Shown one piece after another: positions 39,212 to 49,602 of a DNA stretch of 64,000 bases (positions within the stretch are counted from its first letter, which is position 1; every line of letters starts with the position of its first letter). Position numbers and translations under genes: made by a program. The notes below the pieces were generated by a model that saw nothing but the letters and a program-made list of their open reading frames with translations, was not told the origin of the DNA and made no database searches. This stretch comes from Bdellovibrio sp. (GTDB taxonomy: Bacteria; Myxococcota; SpSt-1050): contig DYEF01000016.1 in the NCBI GenBank assembly GCA_020725805.1, positions 1-64,000 of the forward strand, given 5' to 3'.

Positions 39212-40165
39212 ATGAAGAAAATAATTCTGATTTTGGCCTTGTCGCTTTTTATTATCAGCAGCTGCGGTCATGAACATATAAATCCTTGTGACCCCAAAAG
39301 TGACAAATACAACTTTGACAGGTCAACATTCCAGAAATATTCGGATATGGCCTGGGTCAAAATCCCGAGAGGAGATACCTGTGGTTATCTGATCGATAAG
39401 TTCGAAAATTCTCTCTCCGACGCCTCCAGCGAATCCCCGGGCATCGACCAGAACAAGGCATCCAAGTCAGTGGCGAGCCTTATGCCTGCAAGCTGCATTA
39501 CCTTTGAAAGGGCCAAAGAGCTCTGTAAAAAGGCCGACAAAAGAATCTGCAAAAAGAGCGAATGGCTCACTGCCTGCAAAGGCGGTTTCTACGATGACCC
39601 TACAAGCAAGAAACTCAAGAGCGACCCTGATTACGGTAAATACTCAACCGAATATCTTTTTCCCTATACCAGAACTTCTGCCGAAAAACTTGAGCCCGTT
39701 ACAGAAAAGTATATAGCCGGCGTCTGCAATGACCTGACCTATGCAAAGACCAAAAACCAGTATAATCCGACAGATACGGCATCATACAGCTGTGACAAAG
39801 GCGACAAGAGAAAGATCGTCTCAACTGCGGCGGGTTCACTCTACGGAGAAGGGACAACACCGGGCTGCTGGCTGTCGAGGTCATTCACCTTAAAATCCGA
39901 ACTCAACGGGATACCTGCCGGGACCTATTCGTACATAGACATATTCGACCCGGACTCGACATATGCAGGCATTTTCGATATGTCCGGAAATCTCTACGAA
40001 TGGGTTGAAGACGATGACGGAAAGGGAGTCGCAATCGGAGGCTCGTTCAATTCCAACAGTGAGAGTCAGCTCAAATGTGATGAATCTGCCGTCGATAAAG
40101 GGAAAGACCCCTCAAAGGGCTACCCTGATGTGGGATTCAGGTGCTGCAGGGATATTGACATATAA
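39212..40165 (+). CDS. Formylglycine-generating enzyme/SUMF1-like lipoprotein
   Basis: Lipobox IISSCG; FDMSGNLYEWVEDDDGKGVAIGGSFNSNS...GFRCCRD. Confidence 0.8.
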   Translation: MKKIILILALSLFIISSCGHEHINPCDPKSDKYNFDRSTFQKYSDMAWVKIPRGDTCGYLIDKFENSLSDASSESPGIDQNKASKSVASLMPASCITFERAKELCKKADKRICKKSEWLTACKGGFYDDPTSKKLKSDPDYGKYSTEYLFPYTRTSAEKLEPVTEKYIAGVCNDLTYAKTKNQYNPTDTASYSCDKGDKRKIVSTAAGSLYGEGTTPGCWLSRSFTLKSELNGIPAGTYSYIDIFDPDSTYAGIFDMSGNLYEWVEDDDGKGVAIGGSFNSNSESQLKCDESAVDKGKDPSKGYPDVGFRCCRDIDI

Positions 40166-40182
40166 GGAGGAGAATTACTGTT

Positions 40183-40905
40183 ATGAAAAATATTCTCTTT
40201 ACAATATTTTTTCTTCTGCTGGCCGGCAATATTTACGCACAGGTAATTCAGGGTGCTACCGGCAATATTAACATTCAGTCAGAACCAAAAGGTGCCGAGG
40301 TTTACCTGGACGGTTCGTTTATGGGTAATACTCCCCTTGCCCTGAAAGATATCGACGCAGGAGAACACGTTATTAAGGTAACCAAAGCGGGATACGTAGA
40401 TGCAGAGACTACCATTACACTAAATCCGAAGGAAAACAGAAATGTGAAGATCGTTCTCGAAGAGACCCCGGAGACCAGAGAGAAGAGATTAAAGTATCAG
40501 AGTGCCCTTGACCGGTACGAAGCAAGTATGGAGGAATACAGGCAGATAAGCAAACCCAAGAAAATATGGGGATTTTCACTTCTGGGAGCCGGTATTGCAA
40601 CGGGTATTGCCGCAACTGTTTTTTACATCAAAGGATTAGGCGATGCCTCGAGTGCCTACGATGAATATAAAAATTCTGTACTGATGAGTGACATCAACTC
40701 AAAATACAATGCAGTCAAGGACGGTGAATCGATGGTCACAATCGGCCATGTGATGACCGGAATCACAGCTGTACTCATAGGTGCAAGCCTCTACCAGTTC
40801 TTCACTATCCCCTCAAAACCCGTCGAACCAAAACCGTTCACAATAAACACCACACCGGAAATTTTTAACGATAGACTTATTCTTTCAATATCCGGTACTT
40901 ATTAG
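40183..40905 (+). CDS. PEGA-domain membrane protein
   Basis: INIQSEPKGAEVYLDGSFMGNTPLALKDIDAGEHVIKVTKAGYVDAETTITL. Confidence 0.85.
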   Translation: MKNILFTIFFLLLAGNIYAQVIQGATGNINIQSEPKGAEVYLDGSFMGNTPLALKDIDAGEHVIKVTKAGYVDAETTITLNPKENRNVKIVLEETPETREKRLKYQSALDRYEASMEEYRQISKPKKIWGFSLLGAGIATGIAATVFYIKGLGDASSAYDEYKNSVLMSDINSKYNAVKDGESMVTIGHVMTGITAVLIGASLYQFFTIPSKPVEPKPFTINTTPEIFNDRLILSISGTY

Positions 40906-40950
40906 GATAGCCTAGCATAATGATATTTTGTTTAAGTTATTTTAGATAGC

Positions 40951-42156
40951 ATGGAAACAAACATTAATTTGTCTAAAATTAAACCGGCAAGAATTAAATA
41001 TCTTAAGGTTCAGAATTTCAGAGCATTAAAACATATTGAAATAGAAAATCTTACTCCATTAACTGTACTGATTGGTGAGAATGGAAGCGGCAAATCTACA
41101 ATATTCGATGTTTTTGCATTTCTTTCAGAAAGTTTCGAATTCGGCCTAAGAAGGGCCTGGGATAAAAGAGGCAAAGCAAAAGAACTTAAAACAAGGGGAG
41201 CTGAAGGTCCAATAGTTATTGAGATAAAATATCAGGAACCAGATTATCCCCTAATTACATATCATTTAGCAATCGACGAAAAAAACAATAACCCTGTAGT
41301 AAAGGAAGAATGGCTCCAATGGAGAAGAGGTCAGAGGGGAAAACCTTTCAGATTCTTGGATTATAAGGAAGGTATCGGCAAAGCTATCAGTGGAGAAAAA
41401 CCTGATGAACAAGATAAAAGAATCGAAATACCATTAAAATCTACAGATCTATTAGCGGTAAATGCTTTAGGACAATTTGCTGAACATCCAAGAGTAGCGG
41501 CGCTGAGAGATTTTATCACCGGCTGGTACGTATCGTATCTATCCGCTGACAACTTTAGAGGACAACCCGAAGCTGGTCCACAACAGAGACTATCAAAAAC
41601 AGGGGATAATATAGCAAATGTAATTCAGTATTTATCTGAACAACATCCCAAACGATTGGATAAAATTTTTGAGACCCTACGGAATAGAGTACCCCGCATT
41701 GAAAAAGTTATAGCTGATAATATGCCCGACGGAAGATTATTATTGCAGATTAAGGATGCTCCATTTAACAATCCCATTCTGGCCAAGTTTGCATCGGATG
41801 GTACTCTAAAGATGCTTGCTTACTTAATAGTTCTTTATGATCCAGAGCCTCCATCATTCATTGGAATTGAAGAACCAGAGAATTTTCTTTATCATAAACT
41901 TTTACCAGATCTGGCTGAAGAGTGCAGGAGTGCAAGTGAACTCACGCAATTACTTGTTACAACTCATTCTCCTTTTTTTATAAACTCCATTCAACCAAAT
42001 GAACTTTTTATTTTATGGCGAGATGATAAAGGATTTACTAATTTACGCAGAGCATCTGAAATACATAAAATAATGGATTTTATTAATAATGGCGCGAAAC
42101 TCGGAGAATTATGGATTGAGGGATACTTAAAGTACAAACAAAATTTAAAATCTTAA
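40951..42156 (+). CDS. RecF/OLD-like AAA ATPase (AAA_21 type)
   Basis: [71 protein letters not shown]. Confidence 0.88.
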   Translation: METNINLSKIKPARIKYLKVQNFRALKHIEIENLTPLTVLIGENGSGKSTIFDVFAFLSESFEFGLRRAWDKRGKAKELKTRGAEGPIVIEIKYQEPDYPLITYHLAIDEKNNNPVVKEEWLQWRRGQRGKPFRFLDYKEGIGKAISGEKPDEQDKRIEIPLKSTDLLAVNALGQFAEHPRVAALRDFITGWYVSYLSADNFRGQPEAGPQQRLSKTGDNIANVIQYLSEQHPKRLDKIFETLRNRVPRIEKVIADNMPDGRLLLQIKDAPFNNPILAKFASDGTLKMLAYLIVLYDPEPPSFIGIEEPENFLYHKLLPDLAEECRSASELTQLLVTTHSPFFINSIQPNELFILWRDDKGFTNLRRASEIHKIMDFINNGAKLGELWIEGYLKYKQNLKS

Positions 42157-42158
42157 AT

Positions 42159-42776
42159 ATGAAAATTGACTTTCTCGTTGAAGATAGATCAACTGAACAA
42201 TTCTTAAATATTTTTCTCTCGCGTTTTTTATCAAAAGAGATTGAATTTAATATTTACACATTTAACGGCAAACCTGATATGTTAAAAAAATTACCAAGCA
42301 GATTGAAAGCATATTCCAACTGGTTGCCGGAAGATATGATTATTTTTATAATTATTGACAAAGATAATGAAGATTGTTTCCAATTGAAAGAAAAACTAGA
42401 AGAGATTGTTTGTGCATCCGGGCTTTATTCAAAAAGTAAACCACTCAACAAAAAATGGAACGTTGTTACTAGAATAATTATAGAGGAATTAGAATCCTGG
42501 TATATCGGAGATTGGGAGGCAGTATGTAAAGCATATCCCAAATTGAATCCCGATATTATTAAAAAATCCAAATTTCGAGATCCTGAAAATATTAAAGGAG
42601 GGGTTTGGGAGGCATTAGAAAAAATATTTCAAAAACATGGATACTTTAAGACTGGCATAAGAAAGATTGAACTCGCAAAACTAGTGGCACCTAATGTTGA
42701 CCCAAATAGAAATGTTTCACGTAGCTTTATATTATTTTACAAGACTCTGTTAGATTTATCAGTAATCCAACATTAA
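42159..42776 (+). CDS. DUF4276-like protein (TOPRIM-like fold suspected)
   Basis: MKIDFLVEDRSTEQFLNIFLSRFL...FNGKPDMLKKLPSRLKAYSNWLPEDMIIFIIIDKDNEDC...IIIEELESWYIGDWEAV. Confidence 0.75.
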   Translation: MKIDFLVEDRSTEQFLNIFLSRFLSKEIEFNIYTFNGKPDMLKKLPSRLKAYSNWLPEDMIIFIIIDKDNEDCFQLKEKLEEIVCASGLYSKSKPLNKKWNVVTRIIIEELESWYIGDWEAVCKAYPKLNPDIIKKSKFRDPENIKGGVWEALEKIFQKHGYFKTGIRKIELAKLVAPNVDPNRNVSRSFILFYKTLLDLSVIQH

Positions 42777-42798
42777 AACAGAAATTCCTTATATATTA

Positions 42799-43569
42799 TT
42801 ACTTAAAATCTCTCTTTTCGAAAATCAGAATAGAGGCTGTAAGCATTACCACAGAATACATTATTGCATACGCACTGACCCATATAATGTAGTTTATATC
42901 GGCTGTAATCTGATAAACTATATTCGATTTCAGATTTAATAATTCGAGGTCAGGCAGGAGATAATATGCAATATTTATGAGAGCCTTGAATGCCTCATTC
43001 TCGGATTTCATTGACCAGAACTTCAGGTCCGAGAGCAGATGTCCTATAAACCATATCGTAATGGAAAAGGCAGCGCTCATAATCGGAGTAGAGAATGTAG
43101 AGAAGAATATTGCTATCGCAGAGATTATCATAAATTCGAGTATCAAAAGATAAAACGCCTGAACGGTTCCGAGATAAGGCACATCATATTTCACGTAGAA
43201 TTTCAGGATAAACAGCAGAATAATCAGCATCAGCACCACATTTATGAATATTGTCAGAATCAGCCCTATATACTTGCTCAGAATAAATTCATATCTCTTG
43301 ATAGGTTTTGATACGATAGTATAGACAGTCTTTCTGTCAATCTCCTTTGCAACAAGATTTATCCCCAGAAAGACTGCCATCAGATTGCCAAAGAGAGATA
43401 TGGCTCCCATTCCGATATCGACAGTTATCTTCATCCATTGTCCTATAGTCAGCTGAACCAGAACCATTGTGCTGACAATTATTAGCACAGAGAAGAGAAG
43501 CACACCTATCAGAATCTTATTTCTTATGCTCTCCTTGAAGGTATTAAGTGCTATGGATAGTAGTCTCAT
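42799..43569 (-). CDS. ABC-2 type transporter permease
   Basis: Six hydrophobic segments; FLGINLVAKEIDRKTVYTIVSKPIKRYEFILSKYIG. Confidence 0.85.
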   Translation of the reverse strand: MRLLSIALNTFKESIRNKILIGVLLFSVLIIVSTMVLVQLTIGQWMKITVDIGMGAISLFGNLMAVFLGINLVAKEIDRKTVYTIVSKPIKRYEFILSKYIGLILTIFINVVLMLIILLFILKFYVKYDVPYLGTVQAFYLLILEFMIISAIAIFFSTFSTPIMSAAFSITIWFIGHLLSDLKFWSMKSENEAFKALINIAYYLLPDLELLNLKSNIVYQITADINYIIWVSAYAIMYSVVMLTASILIFEKRDFK

Positions 43570-43570
43570 C

Positions 43571-44491
43571 TCAGGAATTTATCTCCCTTATAAACATATC
43601 CTCGAGAGTCTTTCTTTTCGGAACAACCGATATAATCTCTCCCCTTGAGGCCCTTATCATATCTATCGTCTTCGAGATATCGGCCTTGTTGATTATAATA
43701 TAACTCGTGTCTTCGATATCCTTTATCAGAAGTCCGAATTTCTTTAATTCATCCTTTACCGACCTGTCCTCTGACCTGAAAACTACCTCTACATCGGTAT
43801 AGTCAATCGAGAGCAGTTCGGAGAGCAATGCCTCCTTCCTGATTTCCCCCTTTATGATTATTGCCACCTTGTCACAAATCATCTCGACATCAGACAGGAT
43901 ATGAGTCGAGAAAAAGACTGTCTTCCCGCTCTTTTTGAGTGCAAGAATAAGGTCTCTTATCTCTCTTCTGCCGATAGGGTCGAGGCCAGACATAGGTTCA
44001 TCGAGAATGAGAAACTTGGGGTCATTAATGAGTGCCTGTGCAAGGCCTATACGCTGAAGCATACCTTTCGAAAACTTCCTGAGCTGCAGCGATTCCTTTC
44101 CGCTCAGTCCGACCATATCGAGAAGCATCGGTATTCTTCTCTTAAGTTCCAAAGAGGGAATCCCGAACAGACTCCCGTAAAATTTCATAAACTCATATGC
44201 GGAGAGATACTCGTAAAAATACGGCTGTTCGGGAGCATATCCTATATACTTCCTTGTTGAAATATCAGTGTAATCCTTTCCCATAATAGAGACAGTTCCT
44301 GAATCAGGGAATATCAGACCCAGAATCGTCTTTATCGTTGTAGTCTTGCCGGCCCCGTTTGGTCCCAGAAATCCGTATATTTCATTCTCCCTGACAGTCA
44401 GAGAGACATCCTTTAAGGCCGTTGTCTTTTTCAGCCAGAACCCTGTCCTGAAGGTCTTCGAAAGATTTCTTATCTCAAGTACAGTTTCCAT
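43571..44491 (-). CDS. ABC transporter ATP-binding protein
   Basis: FLGPNGAGKTTTIKTILGL; LRKFSKGMLQRIGLAQALINDPKFLILDEPMSGLDP. Confidence 0.95.
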   Translation of the reverse strand: METVLEIRNLSKTFRTGFWLKKTTALKDVSLTVRENEIYGFLGPNGAGKTTTIKTILGLIFPDSGTVSIMGKDYTDISTRKYIGYAPEQPYFYEYLSAYEFMKFYGSLFGIPSLELKRRIPMLLDMVGLSGKESLQLRKFSKGMLQRIGLAQALINDPKFLILDEPMSGLDPIGRREIRDLILALKKSGKTVFFSTHILSDVEMICDKVAIIIKGEIRKEALLSELLSIDYTDVEVVFRSEDRSVKDELKKFGLLIKDIEDTSYIIINKADISKTIDMIRASRGEIISVVPKRKTLEDMFIREINS

Positions 44492-44555
44492 ACTCTATCT
44501 GTTCAATAAATCCCTCTGTGCGTCTGAAGAATGCATAACAGGGATTTACAAAATT

Positions 44556-45002
44556 CTACATTTTTGCTGCTAATTTACTGTTTGTCTCTCTGAGTCTCTT
44601 GCTCATAACCCGTGCAATATTTATGACAACCATCGTAAAACCGTTTCTGTAAATCTTGGCAAATGAATGCAGGTTTTCGGAGGTAAGGACTAGTGCCTTC
44701 ACATCAGTTTTGGCCCTTGCTGTGGCACTTCTCATCTCCTTATCAATCAGAGACATCTCCCCGAAGAAATCACCGGATTTCAATACTGCAATGGGTTTGA
44801 GTTTGCCCTCCGCATCCTTCCTCAGGATTTCTATCTCTCCTTCTATAATCACATAGAGCGAATTACCCGGCTCTGCCTCATAGAAAACGATATCCCCTAC
44901 CTTATATTCCTTAAGCTGCGATATCTCGGCAAGATATTCAAACTCTTCAGGCAACAGATTTTCAAAAAGAACAGATTTTTGCAGAATTTCTAACTTTTCC
45001 AT
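44556..45002 (-). CDS. Cyclic-nucleotide-binding domain protein
   Basis: LFENLLPEEFEYLAEISQLKEYKVGDIVFYEAEPGNSLYVIIEGEIEI...GDFFGEMSLIDKEMRSATARA. Confidence 0.88.
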   Translation of the reverse strand: MEKLEILQKSVLFENLLPEEFEYLAEISQLKEYKVGDIVFYEAEPGNSLYVIIEGEIEILRKDAEGKLKPIAVLKSGDFFGEMSLIDKEMRSATARAKTDVKALVLTSENLHSFAKIYRNGFTMVVINIARVMSKRLRETNSKLAAKM

Positions 45003-45029
45003 CAGTCTCCTCCTGACAAGAAATCAAAT

Positions 45030-46055
45030 CTATGTTTCCTGTGTTATTCCCTTCCTGCCTTTCAGGAAAAAATCATCTATTCTTGAATCCTCTTCTTCGC
45101 TGATTTTCTTTCTGTCTCCAGCGAGAGGTTCAATAAAACTAACTCCCTTTGACCTGTCGACCTGATAAATACAGAGAGCCCTTATCTCTATATTGTAATT
45201 GTCAAGGTCGGTTATCAGAGGTACGCAATATATCATCTGTGCATTCTCTTTCTGCTGCCAGTACAGGAATTCATCCTCTGCAATACACTCGAATTTTTCG
45301 CGTGCAAGTCTCAAAAGCTCCTCAATATACTTCTCATCCTTCTCGCGCTCCGAATTCAGCTGTTCCTGTTCACTCTGTTTTTCCATGGCCTTTCTGGTAA
45401 AATAATTACTCTCTCTCAAAAGCCTTTCGGCATCTCTCTTGAATTTTTTTGATTTTGCCTGTGCCTCTGCGACTTTCAGATTGTATTCGATAGATATACC
45501 CCATATCATTTCAACTTCTTCCCAGAGCTTCTTCTTCTTGGCGGCCTCCCGCTCATAAAGCTCGCTGATTTTGGCAAACTCCTTATTCAACGACTCGAGT
45601 GTCTGTTCCTTGTTTTTGAGAGTGGTTCTGAGATTAATTACCTCCTGCCTGTCGGAGGCCGAAGAAAGCCTTTCACGCAATGTGTTGATCTCGGACCTTA
45701 CCGTCTCCAGTTCGTGGTCGAGCGCCCCTACCTTGAACCAGAGTTCCGAAACCTCCACACGCTTACTTTCGAATCTCGCCACCGCCTCATAGGACTTATT
45801 ATCCATATCGCTTGCCTCGGCTGTCCACTTGGCTGCAAGCGCATCCATCTGAGAACTCTCTTCAATCCTGTCGAGCGCCCTCTTCTGAACCAGATTGGCA
45901 TTGAACCTGTGATTGTTCTCCTCTGCCATTATCTTATCAATCTCAGAGGTGATATTGATTATCTCTTTCTGTTTCTCACTATATTTTCCCCACCACTCCT
46001 TAAAGGCGGGAGATTCCAGAAGATTTTTGATTTCCTTTAGATATTTTGCCTTCAT
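45030..46055 (-). CDS. Coiled-coil protein of unknown function
   Basis: Long heptad-rich segments; in tight leftward operon. Confidence 0.7.
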   Translation of the reverse strand: MKAKYLKEIKNLLESPAFKEWWGKYSEKQKEIINITSEIDKIMAEENNHRFNANLVQKRALDRIEESSQMDALAAKWTAEASDMDNKSYEAVARFESKRVEVSELWFKVGALDHELETVRSEINTLRERLSSASDRQEVINLRTTLKNKEQTLESLNKEFAKISELYEREAAKKKKLWEEVEMIWGISIEYNLKVAEAQAKSKKFKRDAERLLRESNYFTRKAMEKQSEQEQLNSEREKDEKYIEELLRLAREKFECIAEDEFLYWQQKENAQMIYCVPLITDLDNYNIEIRALCIYQVDRSKGVSFIEPLAGDRKKISEEEDSRIDDFFLKGRKGITQET

Positions 46056-46057
46056 AA

Positions 46058-47416
46058 TTAAGTTTTCACAAAGACGAACGGCACAGAGACCGTAACAGAA
46101 CCTTCATCAGGTTTCGGGAATATCCATCTCCTGATTCTGGAGAGTATACAGTCAGAGACCTCGGGATTACCCATAGTATCTGATTCTATACGTACGTCAG
46201 AGACCTTACCATCTTCACCGATGGTAAACCTGACAACGATCTTACCTGCAAGATTCGGGTTCTTTCTGAGTTCTCTTTCATAGCAGTCCTGTAATGCCTT
46301 CTGTTTGCTCTTGATTATAGCATTGATCTTTGCCTGATCCATCTTTCCGTCAACTTCGGGATTTATACCTGTAATCTTACCTGATATCGATGCGGTTTTA
46401 ATCTTTTCTCCCGTTCCGCCGCCGACCTGCCCGACCTCTGCCTTATTTGCGAGGTCACCGATTGAGGCTGTACCGCCTGAACCACCTGCCCCGAGCCTCG
46501 TTCCCTGACCTTCCTCAGTGGCAATACCGACACTCCCTATCTGATTGAGCGAATCCTCGAGTTTACCGCCCTTACCACCGCCTTTCAGCACATCGGCAAG
46601 AGCAGAATCACCCTCTCCGTCACTGAGCGAACCGATTACCTTGAGAATACCGGTCCCCATAACCTTATTCTTAACCTCTTCTGCAGTCTGTCTTCCCATT
46701 CCCTTTGCCTGTCCCGCCTGTTTTGAGTCCCCTGAACCGCTCTTCTGTGCAGTCTTCTTCGTCTCCGCCTTCTTATCTGCCTTGCCTGCACCGTCATCAG
46801 TCTTTTCTGTCTTCTTCTTGATTTCCTTTTCAGGCATAATCATCTTTACAAATCTGTCAGGGATATCATTGATGGTGGGCTCCTTGGGCGGTTCCGCAAA
46901 ATACCTGACACCAAAGACAAAACCGAAATGGAGTATGAAAGATGCCATAAAGATGGCCATAAAGGGTTTATCCATCTTTTTGAGCCAGTACCCCTTTGCT
47001 ATCTCGGGAATCTGGGGTTTGGGCGGCTCCGGCGGAGGCGGTATGAACTGGAAGAGGACTATTACATCTTCTATATCAATTCTGCCCTTTGAATCGATAT
47101 CCAGAGGATAATAGTAATTGTTACCTTTCTTCTGGCAGGTATTCTGTGCCTTTATCGACTGGAGATTGAACTCCGCATTCTTTACAATGACCTGCCCGGT
47201 CTGTCTGTCGCTGAAAACAAGGCTGTACTGTCTGTTCTTTGCGGTAAAGATAACAAGCTCTTTGGGTAGTTTCTGCGATTCTGTAATACAAAATGTACAT
47301 TTCTTGTCCGTACCAATGGTAATATCAACCGGATTCTGAATTATCTTTTCGCTGATAATCTTACCATTGAGTATTATTCCGATTCGCAGAACCTTTATAT
47401 TCTGGGTGTTAGCCAT
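46058..47416 (-). CDS. FHA-like N-terminus + TM + AgmX/PglI (TonB-like) C-terminal domain protein, GltG/NfsG-like
   Basis: VDITIGTDKKCTFCI...GRIDIEDVIVLFQFIPPPPEPPKP; TM; IIKSKQKALQDCYERELRKNPNLAGKIVVRFTIGEDGKVSDVRIESDTMGNPEVSDCILSRIRRWIFPKP. Confidence 0.85.
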   Translation of the reverse strand: MANTQNIKVLRIGIILNGKIISEKIIQNPVDITIGTDKKCTFCITESQKLPKELVIFTAKNRQYSLVFSDRQTGQVIVKNAEFNLQSIKAQNTCQKKGNNYYYPLDIDSKGRIDIEDVIVLFQFIPPPPEPPKPQIPEIAKGYWLKKMDKPFMAIFMASFILHFGFVFGVRYFAEPPKEPTINDIPDRFVKMIMPEKEIKKKTEKTDDGAGKADKKAETKKTAQKSGSGDSKQAGQAKGMGRQTAEEVKNKVMGTGILKVIGSLSDGEGDSALADVLKGGGKGGKLEDSLNQIGSVGIATEEGQGTRLGAGGSGGTASIGDLANKAEVGQVGGGTGEKIKTASISGKITGINPEVDGKMDQAKINAIIKSKQKALQDCYERELRKNPNLAGKIVVRFTIGEDGKVSDVRIESDTMGNPEVSDCILSRIRRWIFPKPDEGSVTVSVPFVFVKT

Positions 47417-47427
47417 ATTCTGCCCTC

Positions 47428-48003
47428 TTACTCAGGATTTTTTAATACAACAAACTTAAAATTTCCGAACTGCGCCTGACCTGCAGTATATAAAACCTCC
47501 GAGACAACTCTGAACGGGATATCCTTGTCTCCCATTATCAGAACAAGTCCCTTAAACTGCTGTGCCGAGTTATAGGCTGCTATTTCCTCCTGCTTCTGCC
47601 TCTCTGAATCCAGTGCACTGTAAAGGGTCTGAATCATATACTGTTCTTCGCTCTTACCTTCCTTACAGGACGGGTCAACCTTACCGTTATTAATCTTGCA
47701 GACCTCTTTGTCATTTACAAGAATAGAATTCTTGGAAATGGCCAGTGGAACCGCTGCCTCCGGCTTGAGTCTCGTGGTTGAAAACGGCATTGAAAGGTCA
47801 CCCTGCGGTGTTATGTTCGTAGGGTCGGAAGAATAACTTTTCAGGAGATAAACGAGAATGATGGTCATCATATCCATCATTGCTGTGATGTTAAGGGGAT
47901 ATTCGTGTTCTTCTATTCTGCTCTTCTTCTGCTTTCTTGGAGGCGGACCTGACAGCTCTTCTGTATCGTTTTTAGGTATGTTTTTTTCGTTTACAGAATC
48001 CAT
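47428..48003 (-). CDS. ExbD/TolR family protein
   Basis: PLNITAMMDMMTIILVYLLKSY; LVLIMGDKDIPFRVVSEVLYTAGQAQF. Confidence 0.85.
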   Translation of the reverse strand: MDSVNEKNIPKNDTEELSGPPPRKQKKSRIEEHEYPLNITAMMDMMTIILVYLLKSYSSDPTNITPQGDLSMPFSTTRLKPEAAVPLAISKNSILVNDKEVCKINNGKVDPSCKEGKSEEQYMIQTLYSALDSERQKQEEIAAYNSAQQFKGLVLIMGDKDIPFRVVSEVLYTAGQAQFGNFKFVVLKNPE

Positions 48004-48020
48004 AATTTAACTCCTGTTAT

Positions 48021-48608
48021 TTAAAGCCCTGCTGCGAAGACCACATCATAAAACATCTGCATAGGGTTATTGCTCTCGTCTCTCTCGAACGGGTTCTCCC
48101 TTGCTGCATCCATAACATTGACGAGAACCTCATATCTGATATTCTCCTCGGCCGAGAGATTTATCTTTGTCTCATCCGGGAATAATTTCTTAATCTCTGC
48201 AAGCTTTTTGATAAGTCCTACATAATCATAGCAGGGGGCTGATTCCTTCCTCTTCATCGCAAGGCATTTATTGGGGTCGTTTACCTTAGGTATCGTTGGC
48301 CCCTTTGCCTTTGCCTCTTCACTCGAATCCACACCCGGAAGAACCCCGCCTGTTGCAGCTATCGTAAATCCCTTGTCGGTGATAAAGACGGACAGATTCA
48401 GCGGAGGTTTCTCCTGTTTTCCTCCAGAACCTGCTGCGCCGCTTCCGTACTTCGGTGCAGATACGTTTATGACACCCATCTGGGTCACAGTGGTAGTCAG
48501 AAGAAGGAACATAATAACATTGGTAACAATGTCCAGATAAGGAACCAGGTTAAGTTCCTTCGGGTCATTATTTTCAATGTTACTCTTTTTAGAAGGTTTT
48601 TTAGCCAT
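48021..48608 (-). CDS. ExbD/TolR family protein (second copy)
   Basis: ELNLVPYLDIVTNVIMFLLLTTT; INLSAEENIRYEVLVNVMDAAREN. Confidence 0.88.
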   Translation of the reverse strand: MAKKPSKKSNIENNDPKELNLVPYLDIVTNVIMFLLLTTTVTQMGVINVSAPKYGSGAAGSGGKQEKPPLNLSVFITDKGFTIAATGGVLPGVDSSEEAKAKGPTIPKVNDPNKCLAMKRKESAPCYDYVGLIKKLAEIKKLFPDETKINLSAEENIRYEVLVNVMDAARENPFERDESNNPMQMFYDVVFAAGL

Positions 48609-48627
48609 TTAAGACTCCCTTCAGAAA

Positions 48628-49296
48628 CTACTGCTGTGAAGATGTTCTGTCCAGAGGATTGATATCTCCCTTGTTTCTGAGATAGAGCATATTAATGAGT
48701 TTTACGGAATACTGGTCAAGTTCGTCAATAATCTTCCTTGTGGTATTGGAGAGGAAGAGGTGAGCAATAATGCAGGTAACAGCGATCGAAAGTCCGAATG
48801 CTGTATTATTCATTGCCTCTGAAATACCTTTTGAAAGAATCATCGCCTTCTGGTCTGCCGATGCCAGAGCAACTGCACCGAATGCGCGGATAAGACCCAT
48901 AACGGTACCGAGCAGTCCGATCAGAGTTGCGATGTTTGCAATGTGCTGAAGATTATCTGTCCTCTTTTTGAGACCCGGAAGGACGTCCAGAATTGCCTCC
49001 TCAACCGCCGACTGAATCTCGATCTCGTTTTTGTTGGCTCTTGTAAGACCGGCCCTGATGACTCTCGGAAGCGCTGCAGTAGGAGCCGCATTGCAGAGTT
49101 TGATTGCCCTGTCAATCTGGTTCTGCATAACCAGCTTCTGAACCTGCTCCATAAAGGCCTCTCCATTAATGTTGTACTTGAAGACGAGGAATATTATTCG
49201 CTCGACAATAATAGAGATAGTCGCAACCGATGTGACCAGGTTGACATACATAAAAAATCCACCTTCTTCGAAAAACGCCTTGACTGAACTAAACAT
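48628..49296 (-). CDS. MotA/TolQ/ExbB proton channel family protein
   Basis: LQHIANIATLIGLLGTVMGLIRAFGAVA; ILSKGISEAMNNTAFGLSIAVTCI. Confidence 0.93.
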   Translation of the reverse strand: MFSSVKAFFEEGGFFMYVNLVTSVATISIIVERIIFLVFKYNINGEAFMEQVQKLVMQNQIDRAIKLCNAAPTAALPRVIRAGLTRANKNEIEIQSAVEEAILDVLPGLKKRTDNLQHIANIATLIGLLGTVMGLIRAFGAVALASADQKAMILSKGISEAMNNTAFGLSIAVTCIIAHLFLSNTTRKIIDELDQYSVKLINMLYLRNKGDINPLDRTSSQQ

Positions 49297-49326
49297 ACCT
49301 AAATATCCTCCTTAAAAAAACTTGGA

Positions 49327-49602
49327 TTACTCTTTATCGACCACATTTGTTATGTTTTCAACAAATGACTCTGTAACAATCATATCGTCCATAGTAAACT
49401 TTGACCTTGGCAGAAAGAAGACTGCCTGCGGTTTCTTGACCTCACCTTTGATCTCCACGTCCTTTATTCTCACCACCTTTTCAACCTTGCTTCCGGACGA
49501 CTTCTTCTCCTTACCCTTTGCCTTTCCGTCTTCGGGAGCCCACGCAATAAATAATACCGATAAGATAAATATTGCGATTGTCAGAATAATCTTTCTATTC
49601 AT
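49327..49602 (-). CDS. Small exported basic protein, GltF-position gene (start set to MNRKIILTIA at 49602)
   Basis: Signal-peptide-like MNRKIILTIAIFILSVLFIAWA; start codons overlap the stop of the upstream gene (ATGATGAATAG). Confidence 0.6.
   Translation of the reverse strand: MNRKIILTIAIFILSVLFIAWAPEDGKAKGKEKKSSGSKVEKVVRIKDVEIKGEVKKPQAVFFLPRSKFTMDDMIVTESFVENITNVVDKE

Noticed and set aside
39212-40165. Sulfatase-maturation system
   Set aside because: SUMF1-like fold is widely used outside sulfatase activation and no sulfatase gene is in the window
40906-42800. Complete mobile element around the AAA-DUF4276 pair
   Set aside because: No integrase, transposase, inverted repeats or tRNA boundary visible; only composition suggests mobility
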